DNA of 64,000 bases. It comes from Gymnopus androsaceus JB14 (taxonomy: Eukaryota; Basidiomycota; Agaricomycetes; Agaricales; Omphalotaceae). A program made the translations under genes and the position numbers. The notes under the pieces were generated by a model. That model was not told where the DNA came from, ran no database searches, and was given only the letters and a program-made list of their open reading frames with translations. Each line of letters starts with the position of its first letter. The stretch's first letter is position 1. Shown one piece after another: positions 11,174 to 22,873 of the stretch. The DNA lies in NCBI GenBank assembly GCA_009733575.1, contig ML769459.1:62001-126000 (forward strand). The letters are read 5' to 3'.

Positions 11174-11970
11174 AAGCCTAGAAAAGTCACTGACTCGAAA
11201 GTCAAACAACCCCCCATCCCTATTGTGTCGTTGAATAAAGTATACCCCTTTACAGCGTTTCCTGCATACATACCAATTTTTGTTGTATTCTCATTTCCCG
11301 TCATTGCAATTCACGTCAGGACCACATCTTTTGTGAGAAATAAGTTGAGCACCGACTTGCCTGGTATGCGTTTAAGGAACCGGGATCGGGATCAGTTTTC
11401 TTTTGAAACTGGATGAAGTGTAATTTTAGCCTTCATGCAGAGAGAGGTTCAGCCTTTTTCAACTGGATCTTTCTTTCCTTTCTGTGAAGATGTAGAATAC
11501 GACTGTGGTATAGAATATCCAAAATGAGAACAAGATCAGTCATATTTTAGGATGTGAAGGATGGAAACTTCCCATCTTTCCCAGCTCGTTGCTTTGTTCT
11601 GAGATCAGTTTAGGTCGCTTGTTGCCCTTGACCTCGAGCTCCTTGAAACTTATCTGAGTCTGAGTGTCTCGCGAGTCTGTATGTCGTTGTCGCTTCTCTA
11701 ATAGTACACTTACAATTCTCGTTCTTCTCTAATATAATTATTACAATCCTGAACTCTGCCGCTCAAGAATTGATAAATGTATACTGATCGAGGTAGGGTA
11801 TGCTTGGCTTTAACTGTATACAATTCATACTCCTGGCAACGCTTTTCACGACGTACTGGTATATAAGCTTGTCGGTCAATCGACTACATCTCTTGTTATC
11901 GTTGTCAAGGACGCCACAGTACCCATCGTTGCTGCCCTAGTGTAGTAGCTTTACATCTCACTGGAGCTCG
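11174..11970. other. intergenic region
   Basis: Holds the 3' flank of the two-module gene and the promoter of the next secreted-protein gene. A TATA-like 'ggtatataagc' lies near 11858-11868, about 105 bp before the next start. No exon is supported. Confidence 0.45.
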
Positions 11971-13029
11971 ATGCCCCAACCCCACCAATCCACTTTCAAC
12001 TTCAAGAGGCTGGCCTTCGAATCCAATTTCCTACCAATCATATGTTTACTATGTTCACTATGCTCGAACATCGATATCGTTTCTGCCCGCCTTGAAAAAC
12101 GGTTTTCTAGTATGATCTCGTTTCCAAATGAAGAAGTTGCTTTGTTGGATGAACCGTATCCAAACGAGCCGGTGAGTTGTACTTTTTGCTATCGCATTAT
12201 AGTTCGAGCCGTCTTAAGCTCACCATACTCAGGCTATATTCACTGTCGTGATATCTGGAACCAATCCAGCTATAGCTGCTTTAACGAACGCGGCCACCGT
12301 TACCATTGGTGGAACTTACGTTGGCGCTACTGCGTCTCAAACTGAGTCGTTATACACCTCAGTTGGCAGTATTTCGGTGACGGTGAGTCCTGAGTTGATA
12401 TTCAACATCTAATTGGCATTTAGCTCTCCCAGAGCAACAGCGCTCAGAGTACCACTGGCAGTACTATCATTATAGGCTCCGAGTCGACTCTGGCAACGAG
12501 TTCTCAGTCCACGGGAACCGTACTAGGGTCTAAATCTGTGATTCAAGCGAGTACTAGCTAAAATTCAGCTTCAATCCCCGTATTTTCCTAATATTATATT
12601 GTATTTTCCAGATATCCTCTACCCCAACGTTAACGGCGACTATCACTAGCAGTATTTCCTCCCCGAGCTTCGTCGTCTCCCCAAGTTCGAGTCCGAGCTC
12701 TTCTACCAATCTCCAAACATTTACTGGTGCATTGGGGAACATATCTGCTCCACAAGTTTTTGATACAGGAAATGGACAGTTCGAGGTGGAAGGGGATTCG
12801 TCTTTTAATAACGAGAAGAATGCGTTGAGTCGATCTTGGTGAGTGTACTTGGGCATATATGCTTCCAAAATAGAACTTAGCGTCTCATGTGGCCTACTTC
12901 TTTTCTTTTTCCAGCGCTGTTCAACATAATGATTGTGGAAACGCGGCAAATGCAGACCATGATGGCTCTTTTACCGTTAATGACTGCGATACACAGGAAG
13001 CTCAGTGTAATGCTGTTGCCAAACAGTGA
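11971..13029 (+). CDS. secreted Ser/Thr-rich protein with conserved Cys-containing C-terminal domain
   Basis: The N-terminus has a hydrophobic segment (FLPIICLLCSLCSNIDIVSA) followed by a KR site (RLEKR), so signal cleavage and Kex2 processing are likely. Exons: 11971 to about 12171, then about 12234-12381, 12423-12550, 12612-12838 and 12915-13029. The middle is Ser/Thr-rich and probably O-glycosylated. The C-terminus has the pattern FTGALGN-SAPQV, FEVEGDSSF-N, AL-RSC, VQHNDCGNAAN, NDCDTQEAQC, a domain I know only from secreted proteins of unknown function in mushrooms. Failure to splice the intron starting near 12551 would hit an early stop. Function unknown. Confidence 0.68.
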
Positions 13030-14277
13030 TAATTTGGGATGCATGAAGCGGAAACGACGTGGTTTCGTTCACTTTGTGGTCGGTGGTAGCACCATTCAAC
13101 GGGTGTAGGACTTGCGACACTTTCAACTTATTGCTGTAATAGTCATCACCGTCTAAAACTATTTTCGGGATCTTCAACGCAGTGATAAAAGATGGGCTTC
13201 CGACACCAAAGAAATCGAAATGGTAGAAATGTGCATTCCACAGTGGATCAAAAAAATAGCAAGTAATATCAGGCTCGCCTATGACTGCAAGAAAAATAGG
13301 ATTTTAGATAGGTAAACTCAAAATGGCAGTATAAACATCGGCAAAACTTGAATTTTCATCGCGTTGAAACCAATATTTGCAGTTGCTCTGGGGAAAGGGT
13401 ACCCGTACACTTTTCACCGGGGAAATTTTCTGCTCTGAGGTCATGATGATTTGACAACCCTTGGAAGTTCTGGAGACCACCCAGGTTTCCTACGGTTAAC
13501 TAGGCATGGTTAATGCTGTATGTCGTATTTTACGCTTTGACATTTGCAAGCTTGGGACGTTACTTAAGATCTAGAACGGTATAAGTCTGTAAGAGGATCC
13601 AACCTGAAACATTTCATCATCATATTGGGCAAATAGATCGCCACAGACCTGTAACTTGAGCTTAACTTGTCTGCGTTATACGCTCAGCCTCTCTCAAACG
13701 GAGGTCATTTGAAGTGTTCTCTCGCTCGAACCCGAGCAGCAGAAACACATCGTACTTGCCATCGTGTCTCTGCCATTGTTTGCACCGGTTTCATTATACG
13801 TGTTCCGAAAGATATCCTGCGTAAAATTTGAGGTATGCGCGGAGGAGGTTTATACCACCTCTCGCGGTGAACGGCACCGATGTATGGTAATTCCTAGCCT
13901 TTGGTGCAAAAGAATAACAGGCGCATGTATATCAGCGTAATGAGAGGTTGTAGCGAAGACAAGGAAGCCAGGATAAGAAGAAATACGTATGGCGGGTGCA
14001 AAAATACCTTTAGTACCAGTGTAACTCTTCAATCGGCAAAGATGAATCATTTTGTCAACTCGCACCGATACGATATTTGGACGAATTACTTGTACCGTCC
14101 TGTATCAGGCCTCGTATACTAATTTAATTGACTTCGTTCAACTCAGTGAGTTGGATTGACAATTGATTGCAATAAACCTAATTATTGTTATGATTTAGAG
14201 CATACTGTCAGACCATACCGTCAATGTCTGAGCTACGAACAGCACGATGGTGCCAAGATCTGGTTGAGAGTGAGCGA
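13030..14277. other. gene-free stretch
   Basis: About 1.25 kb with only short, unsupported open frames on both strands. I see no repeat structure, RNA gene or exon chain here. Confidence 0.45.
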
Positions 14278-14541
14278 TGAACTTTGAAGAGAGACTGAGT
14301 CACAGTGCGCCACGTCCATCCAAATCCACGTGGCATTTTTCATGTGAAATCCAGTTTTGACCTCGACCAGTTTTTTTTGGACGGGGAGGAATACACTATC
14401 TACTGGCGAGCTGCCTCTGATTCTTTACTGGCCTCCATCTATTGGACCTGTCACCGAACACTTATCTTCTTGACACTTTTTTTCGCATGCCTTCTCATAC
14501 CCTTCGTCAACTTAAACTTATCGTCCCTGGAGGAGCAATAG

Positions 14542-15119
14542 CTTATCATTTTGGGACTCTACAAGACTTTTGGACAGTCGTTCAGAGTGGTTCAGGGCTG
14601 GGACGGCGAGTATTTAAATATTTTCGACCTTATCGCGTCTCTGACATACCTTTTTAGGTCAACAGCCTTGGCCGCACTTTTCGCTGGCTGCATGACGATT
14701 GTGCTTTTCATTTTGATTCTATTGACTCCTTGGATTCGGGGAGTAGAGCCTGATGTGCGTGAAACTGAAAGGCAATCTCTAGCTAATGGCCAACTTAACT
14801 CTTTGCAGTTCCGCTTATGGAGAGAATCGGGAATCCTAAGCTCAATTATTCCCGTGCGTTTGACATTAAATTTCTCCAATGAATTCAGTGCTGAATTGAC
14901 TTCTTAGCTTTTAACCATGTCTATTGTGTTTGGGTGGTTGCTCTTGGTCGTGTCATTGGCTCACTATAGTGGTTCAGGGCTGTTCAAAGGCGTGGTCGGA
15001 GCGCTTGCAGTTTATGCTCTTTCATTTGGAGTACTCGGTCAGCCGTATAGTTTTGAGTATTTGCAATGTACTGACGATATGTAGGTCTGTTGCCCGCGCC
15101 AAAAGTTCGAAGAAGTTAG
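14542..15119 (+). CDS. small multi-pass membrane protein, N-terminus unresolved
   Basis: Exons in consistent frames give a protein with several hydrophobic helices. The supported part starts after an AG at about 14541 (TFGQSFRVVQGWDGEYLNIF...), has a helix in ALFAGCMTIVLFILILL, and continues through two introns of 54 nt (14757-14810 and 14855-14908). It then has two more helices (MSIVFGWLLLVVSLAHYSG and VVGALAVYALSFGVLG) and ends after a last intron with LLPAPKVRRS and TAG 15117-15119. The 5' exon is uncertain: an open frame from 14305 is in the same frame but separated by a TAG, so a further short intron or a different first exon is needed. I do not recognise the family. Confidence 0.5.
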
Positions 15120-15299
15120 AGGAGAAGAATATCTATCGCTGTATTATATATTTGCGCTCAATGTTAGAACTTGTATTCTACACTGCCCGAGAAGTTGAAC
15201 ACCTCTGCTGCGCTTTACAAGCGCCCATCCATCAGCGCCAGTTTTTGTCTTGAACTTCCACTTTCTCCCCTTTCTCTTGTATCTTTATCTTGTAACATC

Positions 15300-16343
15300 A
15301 TGTACAATGGATACAATAGCCCCCCTCTCACCAACAATCCTTTCATCAGCGATCCAACCAATGCTCAATCCCGATTTCCTGATATTTCTGGCTCCAATTC
15401 TCCGGAACCTAATGCCAGCCAATTCACATCTTGGATGCAGCCTGGAGGGTCTCAGCAGCAGCAGCAGCAGTACCAGCAGCAATACCAGCAACAACAACAA
15501 CAAATGCCTCCACAGCTCAGCGGAGTTGGCTATAATCCAACCGGTATGACCCCACAGTTCCAGCCGAGTAGTGGGTTTGGGCAGCAGATGGTCGGGCAGA
15601 TTTCTGGTAGCAGTTATAACTATCTCCAGGGGCCTTCTACGCCTCAGACAGCTTATAATCCTGTTCAGCAGCAATTGCAGAATCCAACCTACAGTGCTGT
15701 AGCACAGATGGACCCATATTCATCGTTGGGACAATGGAATAGTAATAATCCTCCATCCGCGCCCCAACAGCAATCATCCTCCTTCGTGACGAGTCCTACT
15801 TCACCCACTTCACCTATCACTACCTCTAGATCAGCCACAGGAGCTGTTCATCCTCGAGAGTACATCAAGTCACACAAGGCGGAGATCGAGAGCTGGGATC
15901 CCTATGCGTGGAAACAGTTTTTGAATGTGTATGATGAATTGAAAGAAGCTTGGGCTGTTAGGAAGAAGGAGGTCGATGGGCGCGCTCAGCAGCTGTTGAT
16001 GCAGATGCAGTACAGTGGAGGTTATTATCCGCAGATGCAACAGGAAGCTGATCGGCTCCAAGGGGTATGTCTTCGATGGCAAACCGCTTTTTTTCTCTGA
16101 CATTCTCCTTTCAAAGCTCTCGAAGCAAGCTGATTCAAACCATGGTGTGTCCAATTGACTATGTATTTTGATTCTCCGTCTCTAAATCTATGGATAGATT
16201 CTGTCGCTGCCTGCTCCTTCCAAATACGAGAAGTGTTTGAGAACTATCGTCAGTCTGGAGATGCAGCCAGTAAACGACGTGTCCGCGAAGCCTCCAATGC
16301 TGCGCTGCAGGGTCTACCGGATTGGCCTGCACCAGGTTTCTAG
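15300..16343 (+). CDS. Gln/Pro-rich protein of unknown function
   Basis: Three exons: 15300 to about 16063, a 27-nt middle exon near 16118-16144, and about 16198-16343, ending PDWPAPGF and TAG. The first 200 residues are low complexity (Gln runs near 15452-15505, Ser/Pro/Asn-rich). A conserved-looking globular part follows: HPREYIKSHKAEIESWDPY, then an amphipathic stretch (QFLNVYDELKEAWAVRKKEVDGRAQQLL) and, in the last exon, IREVFENYRQSGDAASKRRVREASNAALQGLPDWP. No targeting signal is visible. The C-terminal part looks like a conserved fungal orphan; the function is unknown to me. Confidence 0.68.
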
Positions 16344-16663
16344 CTATCTGAGGATGGAATTGGACTTTCGGACCTATGTAAAAGGTTGTATGCGTCTATG
16401 CTTGCATTTTGTTTGATTTCGTTGCTTTCCCGCTATGTACCAATCTCTACCCAGTCCACACACACACACACATGTCTTTTCACGGATTAGGTGAACCAAT
16501 TGTTGACCAAGAAGTAAATGTACATCTATAAGTAGTAACTTATTTAAATGATACTGATACACCCTCCGAATCGATGCGTATAAGTACTTAGTGAACGAAT
16601 GTGATAAAGATACGAGTGTAAGTAAGAAGGCAAATGTCAAGAGGAGGGAAGAAGTCAGGACTC
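16344..16663. other. convergent 3' flanks with a short CA repeat
   Basis: This stretch separates two convergent genes. It contains a (CA)7 microsatellite near 16457-16471. Nothing else is recognisable. Confidence 0.5.
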
Positions 16664-18596
16664 CTCAGGATCCAGTCGAGTTTGAGCAGAAATCGGGATA
16701 CATCCTATCTGTAGGATCTGTAGGTATCCAACCACCTTCTAATCCCTTTGAGTAACTCCATTCGTCTGCGCTTTCCGTCTTCCACGCCCAAAACACCTAA
16801 TCAAATGCCGTTAATAGCAATTCACTAGTGATAGGTTATCGTATACTCACCCATCCTTGAGCACTTTCGCCCATATCAACTTGGGTTTCCCAGTATCTGA
16901 CAGATTCAAACACGTGGAGGTTGAGGCCAACCCCGAATTCAGAGAAAAGGCACTCACTGTCGCAGAAACGCCATATACTCGCTGGAGAACGAAGTGTAGT
17001 CACCCGTCCATCCAACACATGAACCATTTGCTGGTACACCGTTGATAGAATTATCCCAGCGAGCGCCGACCCCTCTACCATTGAGCCAAAGCGCGCAATC
17101 GGTTACAGCGGTCGACCATTCTCCGACTATGGTCCATATATTGGAGGCGGCAAACGACGAAACTGTAGATAAAGTTGAGCATGCCGACTGTTCTAAAAAA
17201 ACTAAGTAAGTATTTGGCTGCGGTATAACTTGAAAGCACTTACAGCAAAGTGTTGGTCGAATGTTCGCTGGAGTTCGGGTACGCTGAATATTTGGTATAC
17301 ATGCTATGTAAAGTGAAAGATGAACCTCCTGGTCTCGGCAGAACATAAAATACTCACATTATCCATAATAACGCCTTCATCAGCGGGAGGAGCCAAGAAA
17401 CCAGTCCAACTCTGTCCAATCAGATGTGAACCCACAAATTCCAAAGAAAGGCATCGAGCGCCCTAGAATTACATACTTACATCTACACCAAGAAAAGCAT
17501 CTCCAATCATTATCTTGATATCTTGCCCGACCGCGTTCCGAATGGCAGTATACCCCTCGGAAAAGAACGAGCGCGTCACAGCTGCCCAAGAGCTCGATAG
17601 GAACCCCGCAGACTCGTTCACCAACTCTATGACATCGATCATTCCCCCGATTTGTTGTGCGATGTAGACTAGAGTATCCACTGATCGTGTTACGTTCTCT
17701 GGGTTGAGAGCCCATTGAGGGTTGGACGTTCGCTGACCAGAATTATCGTAGCCGTTCTGACTGCCTGGGGCTCCGTGTAAGTCTAGGATGACATGTATAT
17801 TATGAGCTGCGGCCCAGTTGAGTGCTTGGAGGAGGTATGGCCATGCCCCGGGAATATAAGGTGATATTGAGGTGCTCGTGTTCGTGGCTGACGCAGGGCA
17901 GGGGAACGGACCAATATCCAAGCGGTATCCTATGCAGTTCATAATTTAAATCAATATTCCGTGTATTCGTAAGACACAGAAACACGTACCGAACGTGATT
18001 CAAACCAGCTTGGCTTATCGCAATAAAGTCGTCCTCGGTAATCCACTACAATTTTGTATGAGAACTAGTCAGTCTCATGGGATACGCCACGCACAGTGCT
18101 CCAGTGATTCTGTAACATTGCCAGCGTAGCATTGTAGTTGGTCGTCTGTAGACCTAGCGTGTATTCATCGACTATTGTCGAGTCATTCGTTGCTTCAAAG
18201 ATGCTCGGAGTTATCCATGGCTGAGTCGGACATGAGTTGACAATATTGAAAGCGGATTCCTTCCACATACCTCAAGCACGAACCATCCCCCGCTGCCATA
18301 ATTTGTTCACATAAGCAATCTTTGGAAAGAGTAAGAAAAACTCACAGATTAACACCACGAATGATATCGGTACCATAATTGAACGGCGTCCGAGAAGGCG
18401 TAGCACTTGTAGCACTGGAGCTGGCGGATGTAGACGTGGAATTTGGAGAGGATGGTACTACGCCAGTGGGCATGGATGGATGTGACGCCATACCATTCAG
18501 TTGGAGCCGACATTGCTCTTTGGCTGCAACGATGCTTGAAAAGAACCAAGTTGTTTGGCAGAGCAGGAGCAGCCCTAGCCTTGGTAGACGGACCAT
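16664..18596 (-). CDS. EXG1: glucan exo-1,3-beta-glucosidase, GH5, with an apparent frameshift
   Basis: This is a cell-wall exo-1,3-beta-glucanase of the GH5 type. The signal peptide ([21 protein letters not shown]) starts at 18596, followed by a Ser/Thr-rich linker. Family landmarks in order: [82 protein letters not shown], the acid/base Glu in [10 protein letters not shown] (near 17630), the nucleophile Glu in IVGEWST (near 17125), and FWAWKTE before the C-terminus (stop 16664-16666). At least eight introns are used. Between IPLGYWSVP and SPYIPGAW the frame shifts by one base (about 17893-17906) and no intron fits, so the gene is either broken or the sequence has an error. All catalytic parts are otherwise present. 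Confidence 0.85.
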
Positions 18597-18832
18597 CTAG
18601 TGATAAGTAGGAAACACAATGAGTCTGAAAGTTTTTTTCGGTTCTCCGAGGTGTGTCCGGGTTGCTATAAAAGTTCATAGTTCATGGTTTACACGAGGCA
18701 GTATCCAAAAATAAGCGCTCTAAAAACAGTGTGGTGACGGAGTGGTTAACGTGCGTGCCTGTCAGAATCACAACAAATTGAATCATAATTCATCCACATA
18801 GATACACATAGACACCTGTCCGAAATCATAGT

Positions 18833-21005
18833 TCATACACTGCTACGGCTCTTCATCCCGTCTTTCTGGTGACGAGCACGATGGCGAGCATGACGCGCCC
18901 TGGCTCTCAGCTCATCCCTCCACTCTCCATGGCTCTTCACATACGAATTCCAAGCGTCCGATGAAACAACCAAATCCTTGATAAAAGAAGCCCTTTCCTT
19001 GGCCTTATTAGTGCGCCCCCAAAAGGAACTTCCAGCATCGGAAATCATCTGCATCCCCTTCTCTCTGATTTCCCTAGCTTTACCTTTCGCTCGAGCATTC
19101 CTATACTCAAACTGTTCCCGAATGACCTGCGCGGCACTCTTAGACTGCTCAGTTACAGCCCTAGTCGAACGTTTAATGGCCTGCGCAAGTTCGTCGAGAG
19201 CCAGGATGAGATCCTTCAGATCATGTTCCACCGCGTCGATCAAAGACTTGAAAGATGCTGCGACGATTTCCGAAAGGGAATCAACAAGCCGCAGAGTAAC
19301 AGCGGAGGAAGCAGGGGATGTGGTGGCCACAGCGGAGGATACAACGCTGGATGTTTGAGCGGAAACGCTCGTAGATGGCCGAACCATGATTTCCTTTGAA
19401 ACCTTCAATCGTTCTGTCCAAGTCATAGGAAGAGTATCTTCCACGTGTGTGATTGGACCAACATCTCGACTCCCAGATTGAGTAGAAGGAGAAGAGGCAG
19501 CCGTAGGAAGGACCTGCAACTGATGCTGATACGGCCCCCCTTGCAGGAGCGTAGTTGATAGCAGCGGGTATTACGGAAATACTGGATGTTGTTCGTACCG
19601 CTAACGCGGTAGACTGATTGCTATTACTCTTCCCAGCAATGGTCGGTGAGGGAGAGATGATAGTGAATCCCTTTAGCGGTTGTGCGCTGAGGGCTGTGTT
19701 GACCGAGAACCCAGTGATGAGACACAAAAGAGCAAACCTAAAGGAGATTGAGACAATGCCACCCTACTGTATGAAACAGACTCACAATGTGACTGCATGA
19801 ACAGTGTTGAATTGTTCAAACATTCCGAACCACGATACAGTCTTCTCCTGCTTCATGATTCGTTGGATAGCTTGATGAGTATGGTAGGGGTCGAGTTTAT
19901 GGACATCTTCAGCGGCGAACAACATCGAACTGCTACTAGCTTCCAAACGAAGGATTCGATGAGTTGGAATATTGTAAGAGGCCCATGCTTCTCGGGCCTC
20001 TTGAAACTCCTTCTCGAATAAATCGTTATTGGTGGGAATGATGACAGGGAGGTATGCAGTGTGCTGAGGGATTGTAGCGTTTGCATAAGGATGATAGACG
20101 ATAGCTAACGATGGCCGGTCCGGAGTGCATTCCGAACGCGGCTATAAAGACAGTGAAGTCAGTTAGCAACGATGAGGAGAGAGTAAACTTACAGTGGACG
20201 CAGCGTCGCCAGTGCGGTCTAGGATCTGGGGTCTCACCGTTTCAGCAAACTTGTCAATATCAGCTCCGACGGTGGCCTTGCGGAACAACTCCTCCGCAAA
20301 ATCATACTTGATAGAAGATGAAGAGCCATATAAAACTACTTGTAGATTGGCAGATGGGCCATTAGAGTCGAATCTGGGAGAGTCCTGACCAAAGACCTCG
20401 GGTGTAGAAGGCAAGCCCGGATCCTGAATCGGAGCAGATCCCGTCATGGCAACAGGAGAAGAAGAATCAAGCTCATCGTCTTCAGTGGCAGGATTAGCTG
20501 CTGCATCCTCTTCAGTGGCAGAGTCAACTGCAGAAAAAGTGGCTTCTGTGGAAGAGACCCTATCGTAAGAACGGTTCAATTCATCATGGGAATTGTTAAG
20601 GGGATCTGGGAAAGATAAGCGAAGGTTTTGCAAGGAATTCTGCACGGTAGAAGGATGCGAGCTAGTGCGAGAGGCACTCAGGGTGCTCATTAAGCTCTGA
20701 TCCAAGCCATCTCGCACTCGCCTGTCTTCTGTAGGATCCTTGTCGAGATCAAGGAAAGGGCTAGAATGATCCTCGCCTGAATGAAGGACATCATCCTCGG
20801 TAACCTCTGCCTCCACATCTTCAACAAATCCTTCCCATGCCTGTATCTCGCCATCTTGTGAGCTGGTTGTACTGAATGACGATCGTCTGGAGAGTGAACT
20901 CGAAGCACCGCCATTATTGGAACCGACCGACTCTGTGTCGGATTCTTCGCGATTACTAGCGATATCGAGCCAGTCAGAATCAGAGAAATTGTCCACTTCG
21001 GACAT
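18833..21005 (-). CDS. orphan single-pass membrane protein with acidic N-terminus
   Basis: Starts at 21005 with an acidic, Ser-rich region (MSEVDNFSDSDWLDIASNREE...) of about 270 residues. A predicted soluble part follows (SLAIVYHPY, LPVIIPTNNDLFEKEFQEAREAW), then one hydrophobic segment (FALLCLITGFSVNTALS near 19700). The C-terminus is basic and helical (EHDLKDLILALDELAQAIKRSTRAV...) and ends RHQKDGMKSRSSV, stop at 18833. A frame change near 19520-19580 is explained by a 61-nt intron (GTAATA to TTGCAG), so the gene is intact. Hydrophilic ends on both sides of one membrane helix suggest an organelle or ER membrane protein. I do not recognise the family. Confidence 0.65.
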
Positions 21006-21197
21006 GAGAGAGAGTTTAAGTGTGGTGTAAAACGACTGTGGTGGTGGTTTAAGAAAGGGACTTGAGCGTTAAACACCGTTTTTGTAGTCACACTGGCGCT
21101 ACGGAACTCGGCACGCAGAATGACGCATTGATTATCTTATCTCTAGCCTTTGACTCTAAGTTGCCATTCTTCTTTAAACTCTTTGTCCTCCAGTAGC

Positions 21198-22842
21198 ATG
21201 CGCATGCTCATGGACCTTCCTGACGATCTTCTGATCGCCATTTTCGTAAAATTCACTGTAGAGGACATTATTTCCATTCAGCAGGTGTGTTTTCAAGTTG
21301 TTTTCGTTGATGGACCGCTAAAATTATTACGAAGACATGTCGTGTCTTCCACGCATTTTGCACTACGGATTACATCTGGCACACTATCAAGATTGATCTA
21401 CCTCTCAATCTGCCCCATCAAGCAAATATCAAAACTTTGTCTGGGGTTGAGTTGAGGAAACTCTCAGTGACCGGGTTACGAGTCGATAATAGATGGCGCA
21501 AGAATCCTGGTCAGTTGAGAGCCTTGAATCAACTTGAAAACGGAGGAATAATAGAACAGATGAAATATCTACCTCCCAAATGGCTTGTAACGATGTCTCG
21601 GGTTACTACAAGCCAGGGTACAGCGTGTATCACTTTGTCCATCTGGGACTGTGATAGTGCAAGCAATGCAAAGAGAGTAAATCTCATCTCGTTTGATGCC
21701 GTACAGCCACCAACGTTCTCTGCCGCGCTTTCGGAGGATGGCCTGCATGTTTTTATCGTCGTCTTTGCCATCTTTGTTCCTCGCAGTGATACGACAGCTG
21801 AGTGTGTTTCTTCTTTGTGACATTGTTTCAAAATACACTCAAGTATACTTTGCAGTGCTCTCAGGGTTTACCGCATTCCTCTCCAGGGCAGCCACTTTGT
21901 TGATCACAGTGGTACCAATTACCTGTTATCGAGAATCGCCAAGAGCGACCTAGAAGGCCCAATTTTCGATGCTCATATTTGCGGTGAGACAGTTGCTTGC
22001 CTGATTGCCAGATTCAGCACAACGATGGATGATCCACCGACACCGACATACCATATATTGTTTCTCAATATAAAAAGTGGGAAGTACTTGACGGTTGATG
22101 TCGATGTTCCTCGTGTCAGTCTCAAATTTCTCTTTCATAGTAATCGACTAATACATCGAATACTTAGCCCTATATGCAACTACGTCTCTTTCCCGACTCG
22201 TATTTTATCCTAGTTGGTGTCCCAATGAAGGATCGCGGTTCGACCATAGACCTACGAGTGTACGATGGAACTAGCTTGCTACAAACCTTGGAGAACTTGG
22301 AGACAGGTGACTCTAGTGCGTCAATGGCGTTAGGGAATCCCTGTGCGACATACATTTCCACTACTTCTGGATCCCTTTCCGCGGCCCAAGTGGAACTTGA
22401 ACTGTCCACTGGCCAATGCAGCACTGTTGCTGCGTTAAGTTTTCCTGATCACTTATCAAACCAGTATCTCGTCCGCTTTCCCGTTCATTTGGACAGCGAC
22501 GGCATTACACGGTTCCAAACACACGACGAGCCAAATATTTATCCATTCCAGAAAGCTACTACAAGTTCAATGGTCGAACACACCTCTTTCGGAGTTTCTG
22601 GCCATAGAGCTGTTTGGACAGAACGCAGATGGGACTTGGAGTCGGATAATACAGTGTGTACTATAATGAAGGCAGCTTTTCCTACCGGCAATTCTGGGCC
22701 AGTCATTGTGGGCCCTTTACTGCCAAACCATACAGCTCTTCCTTTCCAAATTCATACCTGCCAATCACTTGCTCTGGACGAAGCGTTGGGTAGAGTTTTC
22801 ATCGGACTTTATACTGGGGATATTTATATTTTGGAATTGTGA
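21198..22842 (+). CDS. F-box protein
   Basis: The N-terminus carries an F-box (MDLPDDLLIAIFVKFTVEDIISIQQ, with the second half CRVFHAFCTTDYIWHTIKIDL after an intron starting GTGTGT near 21283). Such proteins usually recruit substrates to SCF ubiquitin ligases through Skp1. The rest, over several exons to 22842, reads like a beta-propeller-type or other beta-rich substrate domain (for example MKDRGSTIDLRVYDG, FGVSGHRAVWTER, EALGRVFIGLYTGDIYILEL) and has no recognisable LRR. The start is the ATG at 21198, the first in frame before the box. It is divergent from the gene at 18833-21005, with 192 bp between starts. Confidence 0.75.
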
Positions 22843-22873
22843 GGCTTTGGAATTAAATTAACACTGTAGTAAA

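Noticed and set aside
13850..14122. Overlapping open frames of about 70 codons on both strands
   Set aside because: No family look, no fitting splice sites or neighbours; such lengths are expected by chance.
18728..18800. tRNA-like stretch (gtggtgacggagtggttaacg...) with a D-arm-like A box and loosely pairing ends
   Set aside because: The anticodon stem pairs poorly, the B box is degenerate and the acceptor stem has a bulge. It could be a tRNA relic, but I cannot support a gene.
19500..19590. Apparent frameshift in the orphan membrane protein after a run of six G
   Set aside because: A 61-nt intron with good GTAATA and TTGCAG ends removes the region and restores the frame, so no lesion is needed.
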